64,000 bases of DNA from Micromonospora sp. H61 (lineage in GTDB: Bacteria; Actinomycetota; Actinomycetes; Mycobacteriales; Micromonosporaceae). Made by a program: the position numbers and the translations under genes. This document shows positions 43,114-51,222 of this stretch, one piece after another. Within the stretch, counting starts at the first letter, position 1. Every line of letters begins with the position of its first letter. The DNA is taken from positions 33,222-97,221 of the forward strand of contig NZ_JAGPXY010000019.1 of assembly GCF_018070325.1 (NCBI RefSeq), in the 5' to 3' direction. Below the pieces are notes generated by a model. The model saw nothing but the letters and a program-made list of their open reading frames with translations. It had not been told where the DNA came from and ran no database searches.

Positions 43114-43656
43114 ATGGCCGTTCAAATGCTGCTGAGGGCACGGCGGATCGGTCCCTTGCTGGTTGCTGGCGTTCTCGCGTTGACCGGGTTGAGCGCTTGC
43201 ACGCCTACGATCAAGGGCATCACCGGCGTGGGCGTGGACGCCGATAGGCAGCCCGTTGCGGTCTTGTCCTGGTGTGCGGACCGGCCGCCAGACGTTGTTA
43301 CGTTCTTTACCCAACGGGCTTCGATCTCGCCATCCCCGTCCACGGTGGCGACTTCGACGGGCTGGCCCTACTGGCCGGGACGAAGGTACGCCGTACCGCG
43401 TGCGGCGACCTCGCCGACAACGGTGCGTCTGGAGGGCTTCCCACCTGACCCGACCCCTGGTCGGCACGTGGCCTTCCGGCTGTTCGGGGTCGCCAGCGAC
43501 AACAGCTTTACCTCGCATTCGGTGACCTTCCGACTTGCTGAACTGGAAGACATGCAGCCCGGATCGGTCCTGATCACCGACATCGTGGACAACGGTGAGG
43601 TGCAGAGAAGCGTATCTGTCGATGAGTTCGCGAGTCTCGGACAGAACGCATGCTGA
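43114..43656 (+). CDS. Lipoprotein of unknown function
   Basis: A 180-aa protein with a lipoprotein signal: Arg-rich n-region, hydrophobic LLVAGVLALTG and lipobox LSAC. The mature part begins TPTIKGITGVGVDADRQPVA and resembles actinomycete lipoproteins whose C-terminal half carries DNSFTSHSVTFRLAELEDMQPG. ATG 43126 is an alternative start. Within the decayed zone this gene appears intact, although the middle (residues 75-110) is compositionally odd and a different frame looks equally protein-like there. Confidence 0.6.
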   Translation: MAVQMLLRARRIGPLLVAGVLALTGLSACTPTIKGITGVGVDADRQPVAVLSWCADRPPDVVTFFTQRASISPSPSTVATSTGWPYWPGRRYAVPRAATSPTTVRLEGFPPDPTPGRHVAFRLFGVASDNSFTSHSVTFRLAELEDMQPGSVLITDIVDNGEVQRSVSVDEFASLGQNAC

Positions 43657-43747
43657 TCAGCAGTAGTGGGCCCCAGTCGCATGTTGGGAACCCGCCCGGT
43701 TTGTGAAGTCCCCGAAGCGCCGGGTGAGGCGAAGCGCGTCGAGGCGG

Positions 43748-43939
43748 TTAGGGCCGCCCGGCGACCTGGGCGACGAATGCGGTCCAGGCTGCCGGGCCGA
43801 AGATTAACGCTGGCCCGGTGACGTCCTTGGAATCTCGCACGGCCACAACACCGGGCAGGTCGCTTGCCACCTCGACGCAGTTCCCGCCGCTCGCGCCGCT
43901 GCGGGTGGACGTGCGCCACAGGGCGTTCCTGAGGTCCAT
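43748..43939 (-). CDS. DUF397 protein (duplicate copy)
   Basis: A 63-aa DUF397 protein, MDLRNALWRTSTRSG to VAGRP, with the family core SGGNCVEVA and VAVRDSKD. It is 78% identical (49 of 63) to the DUF397 protein at 44057-44248, which belongs to a Scr1-type regulator pair. The regulator partner of this copy is missing except for a 3' remnant directly upstream. In Streptomyces the DUF397 partner of Scr1 has been described as toxin-like; whether this copy is active is unknown. Confidence 0.8.
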   Translation of the reverse strand: MDLRNALWRTSTRSGASGGNCVEVASDLPGVVAVRDSKDVTGPALIFGPAAWTAFVAQVAGRP

Positions 43940-43999
43940 GATGGCTCTCAACTTCCTTCAGCAGGTCGATGGATTGCCGGCGCGGTAGCGCGGTGATCT
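43926..43999 (-). pseudogene. Remnant of the 3' end of an XRE/Scr1 gene
   Basis: The minus strand translates to ITALPRRQSIDLLKEVESHH, matching the C-terminus NEALPRRQSNELMKEVHSHH of the intact regulator at 44235-45041. The spacing to the DUF397 start is exactly the same as in the intact pair. The stop codon that ends the intact gene is not conserved and the rest of the regulator is absent, so this is the truncated leftover of a tandem duplication. Confidence 0.75.
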
Positions 44000-44056
44000 G
44001 GGACGTGGTCGGTTGCTTTGGTCCAGCGCAAAGCCCTTCGCGCGACTGGCCGTTGG

Positions 44057-44248
44057 TTAGGGCCGCCCGATGACCTGAGTGACGAACGCTTGCCACGCAG
44101 CCGGACCGAAGGTCAGGGCCGGGCCGGCGGGGTCCTTGCTGTCCCGGACGCCGACGATGCCCGGAAGGTTGTCAGCGACCTCGACGCAGTTGCCCCCGGA
44201 CGATCCGCTGCGTCGGGACGTGCGCCAGATGGCGTTAGTGAGGTCCAT
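44057..44248 (-). CDS. DUF397 protein (partner of the Scr1-type regulator)
   Basis: A 63-aa DUF397 protein starting MDLTNAIWRTSRRSGSSGGN. Its ATG lies within the last 14 nt of the upstream regulator gene, so translation is coupled. The Scr1/DUF397 pair has been described in Streptomyces as a toxin-antitoxin-like system, and similar pairs occur in large numbers in actinomycetes, often linked to development. Both strands of evidence come from the family; nothing here tests activity. Confidence 0.88.
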   Translation of the reverse strand: MDLTNAIWRTSRRSGSSGGNCVEVADNLPGIVGVRDSKDPAGPALTFGPAAWQAFVTQVIGRP

Positions 44249-45041
44249 GATGGCTGTGCACTTCCTTCATCAGCTCGTTGGACTGTCGGCGCGGGAGTGC
44301 TTCGTTCCTCACGTTCTCCCACCTCGTCTGAAGAGTATGGAGCCCATCTTCGTTGTCGACCACGATCCCGCCCAGCTGATTTTCGAGGTGCCCGACCCAG
44401 GTCCCGTCACCAGCCCGCGCCAGCGCGAACGGCCCGGACAACCCGATGTGGAGGCCGGCGCCCGCCGGGATCACGTGGACGTGCACGTGGGGCAGTTCGG
44501 CGACGGTGATGAGGTGGGCGACCTGCTCCGCCATGATGCCGGCGTGTTCGTCGCCCGCGCGGCGGAGCGTGGACTCATCCAGCACGGCCACCACCTGCGG
44601 CGGGCTGTCACCGGTGAGGATCTTGTGTCGGCTCATGCGAGCGCTTACCTGTTGGTCGACCTCCGTGGCGGACATGAGGTCGTTCAGGCGCATCACGACG
44701 CGGGCGTAGTTCTCGGTCTGGAGCAGGCCCGGGATCAGTAGTGGCTCGAAGAGTCGAAGCTGTCGTGCGCCACGCTCGGCGTCCAGCCACGGCAGGAACC
44801 ACGACGGTGCGCCGAGTTTCACCACCAGACGTCCGAACAACCCGTCGTTGTTGAAGGCGCGGTCTGCTCCCCGGATGAAGTCCATCGTCAGCGCCCGGGT
44901 GCCGCTCTCGACGGCGCTGACGTGCGAAGCGCTGAAGCCCGCTGCCCGGCCGAGCGACTCTTGCGTCATCCCGGACGCTCCACGAGCGCGGCGTATCTCG
45001 CTCACGATGAAGTCCGCGAGGGGACTTGGCACGTCAGCCAT
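44235..45041 (-). CDS. XRE-family regulator with DUF5753 (Scr1-like)
   Basis: A 268-aa regulator. The N-terminal helix-turn-helix reads IRRARGASGMTQESLGRAAG then FSASHVSAVESGTRALT. The C-terminal DUF5753 domain includes LRLFEPLLIPGLLQTENYAR and VHVHVIPAGAGLHIGLSGPF. ATG 45041 (MADVPSPLADF) was chosen because the longer frame adds residues in the promoter. It is paired with DUF397 downstream and divergent from two small accessory genes, an arrangement typical of Streptomyces and Micromonospora. Confidence 0.88.
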   Translation of the reverse strand: MADVPSPLADFIVSEIRRARGASGMTQESLGRAAGFSASHVSAVESGTRALTMDFIRGADRAFNNDGLFGRLVVKLGAPSWFLPWLDAERGARQLRLFEPLLIPGLLQTENYARVVMRLNDLMSATEVDQQVSARMSRHKILTGDSPPQVVAVLDESTLRRAGDEHAGIMAEQVAHLITVAELPHVHVHVIPAGAGLHIGLSGPFALARAGDGTWVGHLENQLGGIVVDNEDGLHTLQTRWENVRNEALPRRQSNELMKEVHSHHGPH

Positions 45042-45282
45042 ACAACTCTCCTCAAATCGGAGATCGACTACCCGAGGTGCCACACGTCTAGAGCCTGTCT
45101 GCCAGCTCCGGCCCGGACACCTGGAACGCCTTCCGAGCGTAGTGGTCTCCACAGCAGAGTGTCACCAGGCGGCGCGGCTGGCAGGCCCACGAGATCCGGC
45201 GGTCGCGTTCGTAGCGGGGCCGCTCCCGACGGGCGAGCACTCACGGGAGCGGCCCCTTCCCAACAGCACCAAGGGGGAGACC

Positions 45283-45573
45283 GTGCCCGACGACAAACCC
45301 GAGAAGATGGAGGCCGGTGACGTGATCCTCCTGACCACCGCGGCGAGCGTGCAGTTCCTGCGCCCGATCTTCGTACGCGTCATTCGCGAGCTGCCCGAGC
45401 GGCACACGTACGCCGGGTGGGTCTGGATTGAGGGCTACCAGCTGAACGCGGCCGACGACGCTGTGGCGCGGCGCGAGTTGTTCGTGATGCGCGCGGGCGT
45501 GCGGCTGCAAGCCCTGCCTGCCAAACCGGCCAGGCCAACCAAGCGTCCGCGACGTCCGGTGCGGGTCAGATGA
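45283..45573 (+). CDS. Small conserved accessory protein
   Basis: A 96-aa protein beginning MPDDKPEKMEAGDVILLTTA, with a middle YAGWVWIEGYQLNAADDAVA and a basic Pro/Arg-rich end. It resembles small proteins of unknown function encoded divergently from XRE/DUF397 pairs in actinomycetes. The GTG at 45283 follows AGGGGGAGA. It overlaps the next gene by ATGA, so the two are coupled. Confidence 0.7.
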   Translation: MPDDKPEKMEAGDVILLTTAASVQFLRPIFVRVIRELPERHTYAGWVWIEGYQLNAADDAVARRELFVMRAGVRLQALPAKPARPTKRPRRPVRVR

Positions 45574-45824
45574 CTCCGCACCTGCCGATGCGTCCAGCCT
45601 GGCTGTGCCGCAACTGCGCCGCGCCCTGGCCGTGCAGCCCGGCGCAGCTCGCCCTCGTGACCGAGTTCTACGGTCATTCGATCGCGCTGGCGTTCTACCT
45701 GGCCGCGTCGATGCAGGAGGCGATCGACGACGTGTATGGCCTGGGGCTGCGCGCGGACCTGCCCGCGATGCACGCCAGATTCCTCGGGTGGTTGTCCCTG
45801 GCCCGCCGGCCCCACCGACGCTGA
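45570..45824 (+). CDS. Small accessory protein with CxxC motif
   Basis: An 84-aa protein with a possible metal-binding N-terminus, PAWLCRNCAAPWPC (CxxC plus a third Cys), then a helical region LALVTEFYGHSIALAFYLAA and ARFLGWLSLARR. Similar proteins follow the preceding gene in XRE/DUF397 loci. The function is unknown. Its ATG overlaps the upstream stop codon by 4 nt. A hairpin terminator lies 36 nt downstream. Confidence 0.7.
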   Translation: MTPHLPMRPAWLCRNCAAPWPCSPAQLALVTEFYGHSIALAFYLAASMQEAIDDVYGLGLRADLPAMHARFLGWLSLARRPHRR

Positions 45825-45859
45825 GCCCAGCCAGCGAGCCAGCCAAGCAACGAACCGGC

Positions 45860-45883
45860 CGGCTGGGTTGCCCCACCCGGCCG
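45860..45883 (+). terminator. Hairpin terminator after the accessory gene pair
   Basis: CGGCTGGGT (45860-45868) pairs with ACCCGGCCG (45875-45883), 9 bp with one G-T wobble and a 6-nt loop. It falls between convergent ends. Confidence 0.5.
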
Positions 45884-45909
45884 ATGTCCGGACCCCATGC
45901 AAATAGGAC

Positions 45910-46422
45910 CTAGTGCTTCTTGAACACCGGCATGGTGTCCAGCGTGGTGGTGATGTTCTGCGTGGTGCCGCCCCGGTACGTCTTCCCGGTGAAGATGTCG
46001 GTCCAGCTGTTGCCCGGCGGGAACCACACCGACGTGGTGGCGGTGGTGCCGGGCGTCGTCACTGGTGCGACAAGGTAGTCCGGGCCGTAGAGGTACTGCG
46101 AACCGGCGGTGGCATAGGCGGCCTGCTCATTCGGGTAGGCCAGGTACATCGAGCGGACGATGGGCGTACCCGTGCGGGTGGCCTCCTTGGCGGCGGCGTA
46201 GGTGTACGGAAGCAGCTTTTCCCGCAGGTTCAGGAACTTCTTGGCCGACGCGTTCGCCTCCGGGCCGTACTGCCAGGGCAGCCGGTCGCTGTGGTTGGAG
46301 TGCAGCCGGTCGATCGGCTGGAACGTGCCGAACTGCACCCACCGGGCGTAGAGGTCGTCGGGCAGCTTGGTGCTGCCCGGTTCGCTGCCCGGCTCCTGGA
46401 GGCGCAATCGAGCACACGGCAC
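45910..46422 (-). pseudogene. Internal fragment of a GH31 alpha-glucosidase-like gene
   Basis: About 150 codons match the middle-to-C-terminal part of the GH31 family (alpha-glucosidase/alpha-xylosidase): LPDDLYARWVQFGTFQPIDR, FLNLREKLLPYTYAAAKEAT, GTPIVRSMYLAYPNEQAAY and GPDYLVAPVTTPG. The catalytic N-terminal barrel with its Asp nucleophile is missing; the start replaces it with an unrelated MPCARLRLQEPG stretch. The protein also stops abruptly after TMPVFKKH, where relatives continue. Both ends are therefore truncated, so it is a relic. Confidence 0.75.
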
Positions 46423-46662
46423 CGTATGGCTGACTGCGGTGGCTGGTCTCGATCTGTCCTGCTGGCTCGCGGTCGACAGGGTTGGCCTCGGCCCTCAGTG
46501 CGGGCGGCCCGGCCTGGCCATTCGGCGGACAACCCTGAGCGTGTCGCCTGGGGTGACGTCGAGGCGGTCAACATAGGTGAGCCCGCCGCGCGCATCGACG
46601 GTCTTCGAGATCATCGTCGGATGGTACGGCGGGTCCCGAAGGCCGAGACGCGGCTGTGGCAG

Positions 46663-47133
46663 CTACCAGAGAAGCGCGCGCTCGTCGATGGATCGAGGCG
46701 GTTCGCCGAGGAAGGTGTCGGCCGGAACGTCGCCGTGTGCCAGGTTGAGCGTGTCCAAGCGGTACAGCCAGTCGCCATCAGTCGTCCTGATGAAGCGGTA
46801 GTTGATCTGCCAGCGCAGCCATTCGCCGTGGGCGAGTCGCACCGCGGGCGGCCGGCGGTGACGGCGCGGCCTACCCCAGGCCGACGCGAGCAGTTCAACC
46901 CGGAGTTGGCCGTCCAGCAACCGGAGACGCACCTCGCTCCGGTACGGCGGGTGTATCAGGCGCTCGCGTGGCTCGAACCCGTCGGCCTCCGCCATGTCTA
47001 TCTCGTGGGTGAGCGGCGCCGCCCGTGCCGGCAGGGCGAACGACACCGGTACGGCGTTACGCCGGGCCGCCTCGGCTCCGCCGCGCGAACGCTTGGTCCA
47101 CGACGTGCGAACCCACTGCACCACAGCATCCAT
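46663..47133 (-). CDS. Hypothetical protein
   Basis: A 156-aa frame starting MDAVVQWVRTSWTKRSRGG. The C-terminal half (WLRWQINYRFIRTTDGDWLYRLDTLNLAHG, read in two parts) ends in FLGEPPRSIDERALLW and looks like a conserved actinomycete hypothetical protein that I recall but cannot name. The N-terminal 30 residues are basic. No promoter or ribosome binding site stands out. The 240 nt between it and the GH31 fragment contain no supportable gene. Confidence 0.5.
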   Translation of the reverse strand: MDAVVQWVRTSWTKRSRGGAEAARRNAVPVSFALPARAAPLTHEIDMAEADGFEPRERLIHPPYRSEVRLRLLDGQLRVELLASAWGRPRRHRRPPAVRLAHGEWLRWQINYRFIRTTDGDWLYRLDTLNLAHGDVPADTFLGEPPRSIDERALLW

Positions 47134-47309
47134 TCGGCGATGCTCGGGCGCTACGGGTCCTGACGCAACCCAGATTCGCCCTCCCAGCGTTTCCACACGG
47201 CGGGCTGCCCAGGCGCTGCGGCCACATCTGCACCCGCAACCGCTCCATCGTCTGCGGGCCTCGTCGGAGTCGAGCCCCAAGCGCTCCGCCTGCGATGAAA
47301 TGGGGATTC

Positions 47310-47867
47310 ATGAGGCGTGTCACCGAATGCTGTCAAGGGGTGGGTCGAAGCCGCCCATGCTCGACCTACTACGCGCGGTTACCGCACCCGGTGCCGCCGC
47401 CCGACCGCAGCCGGGCGCTACCGGCAGACGCCGTCATCCGGCTGCTCAACGACGACGACAGCGGCGTACGTACGACCATGGCCACACACGCCCCACACCT
47501 TGTCGATCTGACCACAGCCGAACGCATCGACCGTGAGTTCCGTCCGGACAAGATGACGAACTGGCGGCCGGCCGACGAGTTCACCTTTCCGCCATCAACT
47601 CTGCGCCGGCTGGCCATCGACCCGGATCCACGGATGCGATGCCTGGCACCCCGAGATCTGGGCCTGCCCGTCGAGCTGACCGAACGTCTGGCCACCGACC
47701 CCGAGAGCGAGGTTCGCCACGCAGTCGCCGGGCATCCAAACCTACCGGCCCACGCGCGTCGCGCCCTGCTCGCCGATCCGGACGAGTCGGTAGCGCGTGC
47801 AACCGCCGCCGCACCGACGCTACCGGTGGCCGAGATGGATCGGCTCCTCACCCTCGTAGGGGTCTGA
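47310..47867 (+). pseudogene. 5'-truncated HEAT/LRV-type repeat protein
   Basis: An open frame of 185 codons whose C-terminal 145 residues carry short helical repeats typical of leucine-rich variant (LRV)/HEAT-like proteins: TLRRLAIDPDPRMRCLAPRD, LTERLATDPESEVRHAVAGH and ARRALLADPDESVARATAAA. The N-terminal region before about residue 40 is not repeat-like, and full-length relatives are longer, so the 5' part was probably lost. ATG 47310 is the first in-frame start but has no ribosome binding site. It ends the decayed zone. Confidence 0.5.
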
Positions 47868-47994
47868 CCTTCACCGTCGTTGACACCTACCCGGAAACAG
47901 GTTCGGCTGGTTGTCGGATCGGGAGCCTCGCTGGTCGTCTGGTTGGTGGAGGCGCATCACCCGCCTCGTCCCGTAGACCGCCCTTGGAGGAACG

Positions 47995-48336
47995 ATGAAG
48001 TACGTGTTGATGTTCGTCGACACGCCACAGTTCGCCGCCGACCTGGCCGCCATGGATGAGCCCGAGCGGAACCGGGCCTACGCCCGGGTGCAGCAGTGGT
48101 TCGCCGACCACCAAGACAAGATCACTCATCATGCCCACCTGATGCCGCCGGACACCGCCACCACTCTGCGGCTGGACCGGGGCGAGCCGCTGGTTTCCGA
48201 CGGCCCGTTCGTGGAGGGTAAGGAGATCGTCAGCGGCTACGCCGAGATCGAGGTGGCCGACCTTGACGAGGCACTGCGGATCGCCAGGTCCTGGCCAGCC
48301 TGCCCGGTGGTGGAGATTCGCCCCATCGCCGGATGA
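47995..48336 (+). CDS. YCII/DGPF domain protein
   Basis: A 113-aa protein of the YCII-related (DGPF) family. The naming motif is in VSDGPFVEGKEIVSGYAEIE. The N-terminus MKYVLMFVDTP is typical. These ferredoxin-like proteins are genomic partners of ECF42-type sigma factors, whose gene overlaps this stop codon by ATGA. The ATG at 47995 follows GGAGGAA. The biochemical role is unknown. Confidence 0.92.
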   Translation: MKYVLMFVDTPQFAADLAAMDEPERNRAYARVQQWFADHQDKITHHAHLMPPDTATTLRLDRGEPLVSDGPFVEGKEIVSGYAEIEVADLDEALRIARSWPACPVVEIRPIAG

Positions 48337-49529
48337 GCCGACCGACGTACGCCGAGCTGGCCCGGGTGGTCCGCGATCACGCGGGCCAGCTCGCCGCGGC
48401 CCTGGTGCATCTGGTCGGTGATTTCAGCGCCGCCGAGGACCTCGTCCAGGACGCCGTCGAGGCCGCACTGACTCATTGGCCGGTGGAAGGGATTCCTGAC
48501 CGGCCGGCTGCCTGGATGTATACGGTTGCCCGTCGCCGCGGTCTGGATCAGATTCGCCGCGAGCAGCGCCACCGCCGGAAGCTGGCGTCGGTGGCGTGGC
48601 CGGTCGAGCCGCCAGCAGACGACCGGCTTCGGCTGATCTTCACCTGTTGCCATCCGGCTCTGCCCCGGGCCGCCCAGGTCGCCCTCACCTTGCGGGTGGT
48701 GTGCGGTCTGACCACCGCGCAGATCGCCCGAGCGTTCCTCGTCCCGGAGAGCACCGTCGGGCAGCGCATCACCCGCGCCAAACGGAAGATCAGCGACGCG
48801 GCCATCCCGTACCGGATCCCGTCGGCGGACGATCTCGGCTCCCGGCTCACCGAGGTCCTTGCGGTGATCTACCTGCTCTTCAACGAGGGGTACCTGTCCA
48901 CGGGCGGCGGCCAGGCCCAATCCCGCGACCTGGCCGACGACGCCGAGTTCCTCGCCGCTCTGCTGCATCAGCTCATGCCCACCGAACCGGAGGTCGCCGG
49001 CCTGCTGGCGCTCATCCGGCTGCACCGAGCCCGAGCCAGCGCCCGCTTCGACCGGGACGATGGGATCGTCCAGCTCCAGCACCAGGACCGATCTCTGTGG
49101 AACCGCCGCGCCATTGCCGCCGCCGGCCGGCTGATCGCCCAGGCGGCAGCGCAGGGAAGGCCAGGCCCGTACCAGCTGCAAGCCGCCATCGTCGCCTGCC
49201 ATGCCGAGGCCACCCGGTGGGAGGAGACCGACTGGACTCAGATCACCGTGCTCTACGACCTGCTGCTGCGCCTGGCACCGTCACCGGTTACCCGGCTGCA
49301 CCGGGCAGTCGCGCTGCGCTACGTCAGCGGACCGTCAGTCGCGCTCGCCGAGGTCGACGCCCTGGCCGGTGAACTGAACGGCTACCACCTGTTCCACGCC
49401 ACCCGAGCCGAGTTGCTCCGCGACCTCGGCGACGCCATCCAGGCCCGGATCGCCGACGAACGCGCCCTCGCCCTCGCCACCAACCCGGCCGAACGGTCCC
49501 TCCTGCGCCACCGCCTCGACTGGGCCTGA
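48333..49529 (+). CDS. ECF42-type RNA polymerase sigma factor
   Basis: A 398-aa extracytoplasmic-function sigma factor with a long C-terminal extension. Region 2 is DLVQDAVEAALTHW with PAAWMYTVARRRGLDQIRRE. Region 4 is LTLRVVCGLTTAQIARAFLV and ESTVGQRITRAKRKI. The C-terminal 200 residues are TPR-like helices with the ECF42 motifs FTCCHPAL and LLFNEGYLST. Members lack an anti-sigma factor and are thought to be regulated by this extension; their known targets are the adjacent DGPF genes. It is coupled to the YCII gene. Confidence 0.93.
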   Translation: MSRPTYAELARVVRDHAGQLAAALVHLVGDFSAAEDLVQDAVEAALTHWPVEGIPDRPAAWMYTVARRRGLDQIRREQRHRRKLASVAWPVEPPADDRLRLIFTCCHPALPRAAQVALTLRVVCGLTTAQIARAFLVPESTVGQRITRAKRKISDAAIPYRIPSADDLGSRLTEVLAVIYLLFNEGYLSTGGGQAQSRDLADDAEFLAALLHQLMPTEPEVAGLLALIRLHRARASARFDRDDGIVQLQHQDRSLWNRRAIAAAGRLIAQAAAQGRPGPYQLQAAIVACHAEATRWEETDWTQITVLYDLLLRLAPSPVTRLHRAVALRYVSGPSVALAEVDALAGELNGYHLFHATRAELLRDLGDAIQARIADERALALATNPAERSLLRHRLDWA

Positions 49530-49594
49530 CAGCGCGGACTTGACCGACCGCAGCTCATTGCGATGCCGTGACCGGGCCAGCCAAGGGCGAGCGG

Positions 49595-50524
49595 TCAGCA
49601 GCGGGGGCGGTCGAGTGGAGCGGCGGCGCCCGCGAGCGCTTCGACTGTCGCCGTCGGCGCGACAGACTCCGTCGGCGTCGGTGCGGGCGCGATGGTGGGG
49701 CTCGGCGGGGCCGAGGGCGAGCTGCTGGGCGTGGGGGAGGCGCTGGCGAGGGCGGCCGTGCTGCGTTGCACCTGCTTGGTGACCATGCGGATGCCGGTGG
49801 CGGTCGCCTGGCGTCCGTACACGTCGGTGACCCTGATGCTGTACGGCCCGGGGCCGATCCCGCCCTCGATGGTCCAGTGGTTGTCGCTCTGCCGGGCGGC
49901 CTTGCGGAAGCCACCACCCGGCCCCTTCGCCTCGACCGAGCGGAGCGGGTTGCCGTGGTTGCCGACCTGCACCGCGAACCAGTACTTCGACGCGCCACCC
50001 TTCATCCGGAAGGTGAGCCCTCCATCGAGTGGCGGGTTCACCACCGCCCGGTACGTCACACGTGCGATGCCCTGCGACCGGTCCGCGATCCTGGTGAACG
50101 CCTCGGTGGACAGGTCAATCTTGCTGGGTCCGCAGCCGCCGCACTGGTCCATCACCATGACCCGGACCTTGCCCTTCGGACCGGTCACCTCCAGGTAACT
50201 GCCGCAGGCCGCCGATCCGGAGTACTGGGACGCGCCGAGGGCCACGTAGAGCCGGTCCGCCGGCGGGCCCGGGAAGGAGCAGTTGCCGCCCGAGCGGCCC
50301 GCGTCGTAGAAGCTGGCAGTTCCCTTGTGGACGGCGTTGCCCGTCGGCGGCGCGGCGCAGGCCGGGGTGGCGCCGCCGCGGACGGCGAGGGTGATGCCCA
50401 GCACGGCGGCCAGGGCGGTGACGCCGGCGCCGGCCAACCAGTGTCTGACCCGCCGACTCGACCGGGGCGTGCCGTCGTCGCCGGCCGGGATGTCGTTGTC
50501 GGGGGCCGTGCCTGGTGCCGTCAC
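49595..50524 (-). CDS. Secreted expansin-like protein
   Basis: A 309-aa protein. An N-terminal membrane or signal segment LAGAGVTALAAVLGITLAV is followed by a double-psi beta-barrel domain with GTASFYDAGRSGGNCSFPG and VMVMDQCGGCGPSKIDLS, whose Asp is the catalytic-site equivalent. A second beta-sandwich domain (CBM63-like) includes LTFRMKGGASKYWFAVQVGN and HWTIEGG. The Ser/Pro/Thr/Ala-rich tail (residues 250-290) is a linker without a partner. Bacterial expansins loosen plant or peptidoglycan cell walls without hydrolysis. No operon partner is nearby. Confidence 0.85.
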   Translation of the reverse strand: MTAPGTAPDNDIPAGDDGTPRSSRRVRHWLAGAGVTALAAVLGITLAVRGGATPACAAPPTGNAVHKGTASFYDAGRSGGNCSFPGPPADRLYVALGASQYSGSAACGSYLEVTGPKGKVRVMVMDQCGGCGPSKIDLSTEAFTRIADRSQGIARVTYRAVVNPPLDGGLTFRMKGGASKYWFAVQVGNHGNPLRSVEAKGPGGGFRKAARQSDNHWTIEGGIGPGPYSIRVTDVYGRQATATGIRMVTKQVQRSTAALASASPTPSSSPSAPPSPTIAPAPTPTESVAPTATVEALAGAAAPLDRPRC

Positions 50525-50579
50525 GGCACCTGATGTTGCCGCACCGCGCTGGGGCAGCGCAAAGCCGTCCCACCGATCG

Positions 50580-51182
50580 TCACTCGCCGGATCGGCGGGG
50601 GCGCAGTCCGTTGAGGGCGGTGGCGACGACGAGGTCGGCGTACTCGGCGGTGAGCGGCCCGCTGCGGTGCAGCCAGCGGTTGAGCACCGGCCCCCAGATC
50701 ATGTCCACCGCCACGCCGAGGTCGACGTCGTCGGCGATCTGCCCGGCCTGCTGGGCGCTGCGCAGGCGCTGCCGTTTGGCCTCCTTCAACGGCCCGTCCA
50801 ACCGTTCGGCGTACGCCGCGGCCAGCTCGGGGTCGAGCGCGATCTCGGTGGCCAGCGCTCGCATCGGTTGCTCGTACCGGGGGTCGTTCATCTCCTCGAC
50901 CGTGGCGCGCAGCACCACTGTCAGGTCCGCCGCCAGGTCGCCGGTGTCCGGCAGCGTCGGCGGCCCACCCTCGGTGGCCTCGCTGAGCATGAGGAAAGCG
51001 TCGAAGATGACAGCGCCCTTCGACGGCCACCAGCGGTAGATGGTCTGTTTGCCGACGCCGGCCCGCGCGGCGATGCCCTCGATGCTGAGCTTCGCGTACC
51101 CCGTCTCCTGGAGCAGGTCGAAGGCCGCGGTGAGGATGGCGCGTCGGGAGGTCTCTCTCCGCCGGGCCGTGTTGGGCGTCAT
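50580..51182 (-). CDS. TetR family transcriptional regulator
   Basis: A 200-aa repressor-type protein. The N-terminal helix-turn-helix includes AILTAAFDLLQETGYAKLSI and GIAARAGVGKQTIYRWWPS. The C-terminal domain resembles the TetR_C_11/C_33-like group. It is divergent from the SDR gene, and the 120-bp gap contains two near-identical 17-bp palindromes, so it almost certainly autoregulates and controls the SDR. Confidence 0.93.
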   Translation of the reverse strand: MTPNTARRRETSRRAILTAAFDLLQETGYAKLSIEGIAARAGVGKQTIYRWWPSKGAVIFDAFLMLSEATEGGPPTLPDTGDLAADLTVVLRATVEEMNDPRYEQPMRALATEIALDPELAAAYAERLDGPLKEAKRQRLRSAQQAGQIADDVDLGVAVDMIWGPVLNRWLHRSGPLTAEYADLVVATALNGLRPRRSGE

Positions 51183-51203
51183 GAGCAGAACGATACCAGC
51201 ATA

Positions 51204-51220
51204 CGAGACGAACCGTCTCG
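51204..51220. promoter_or_regulatory. TetR operator, copy 1
   Basis: CGAGACGAACCGTCTCG, an 8+1+8 palindrome with one mismatch, 21 bp upstream of the TetR start and just before the SDR -35 element. Confidence 0.8.
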
Positions 51221-51222
51221 TC

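Noticed and set aside
45913..47163. 416-codon plus-strand frame across the GH31 fragment and the next gene
   Set aside because: It runs antisense to the GH31 match and has no domain; the GH31 similarity on the minus strand explains the open frame.
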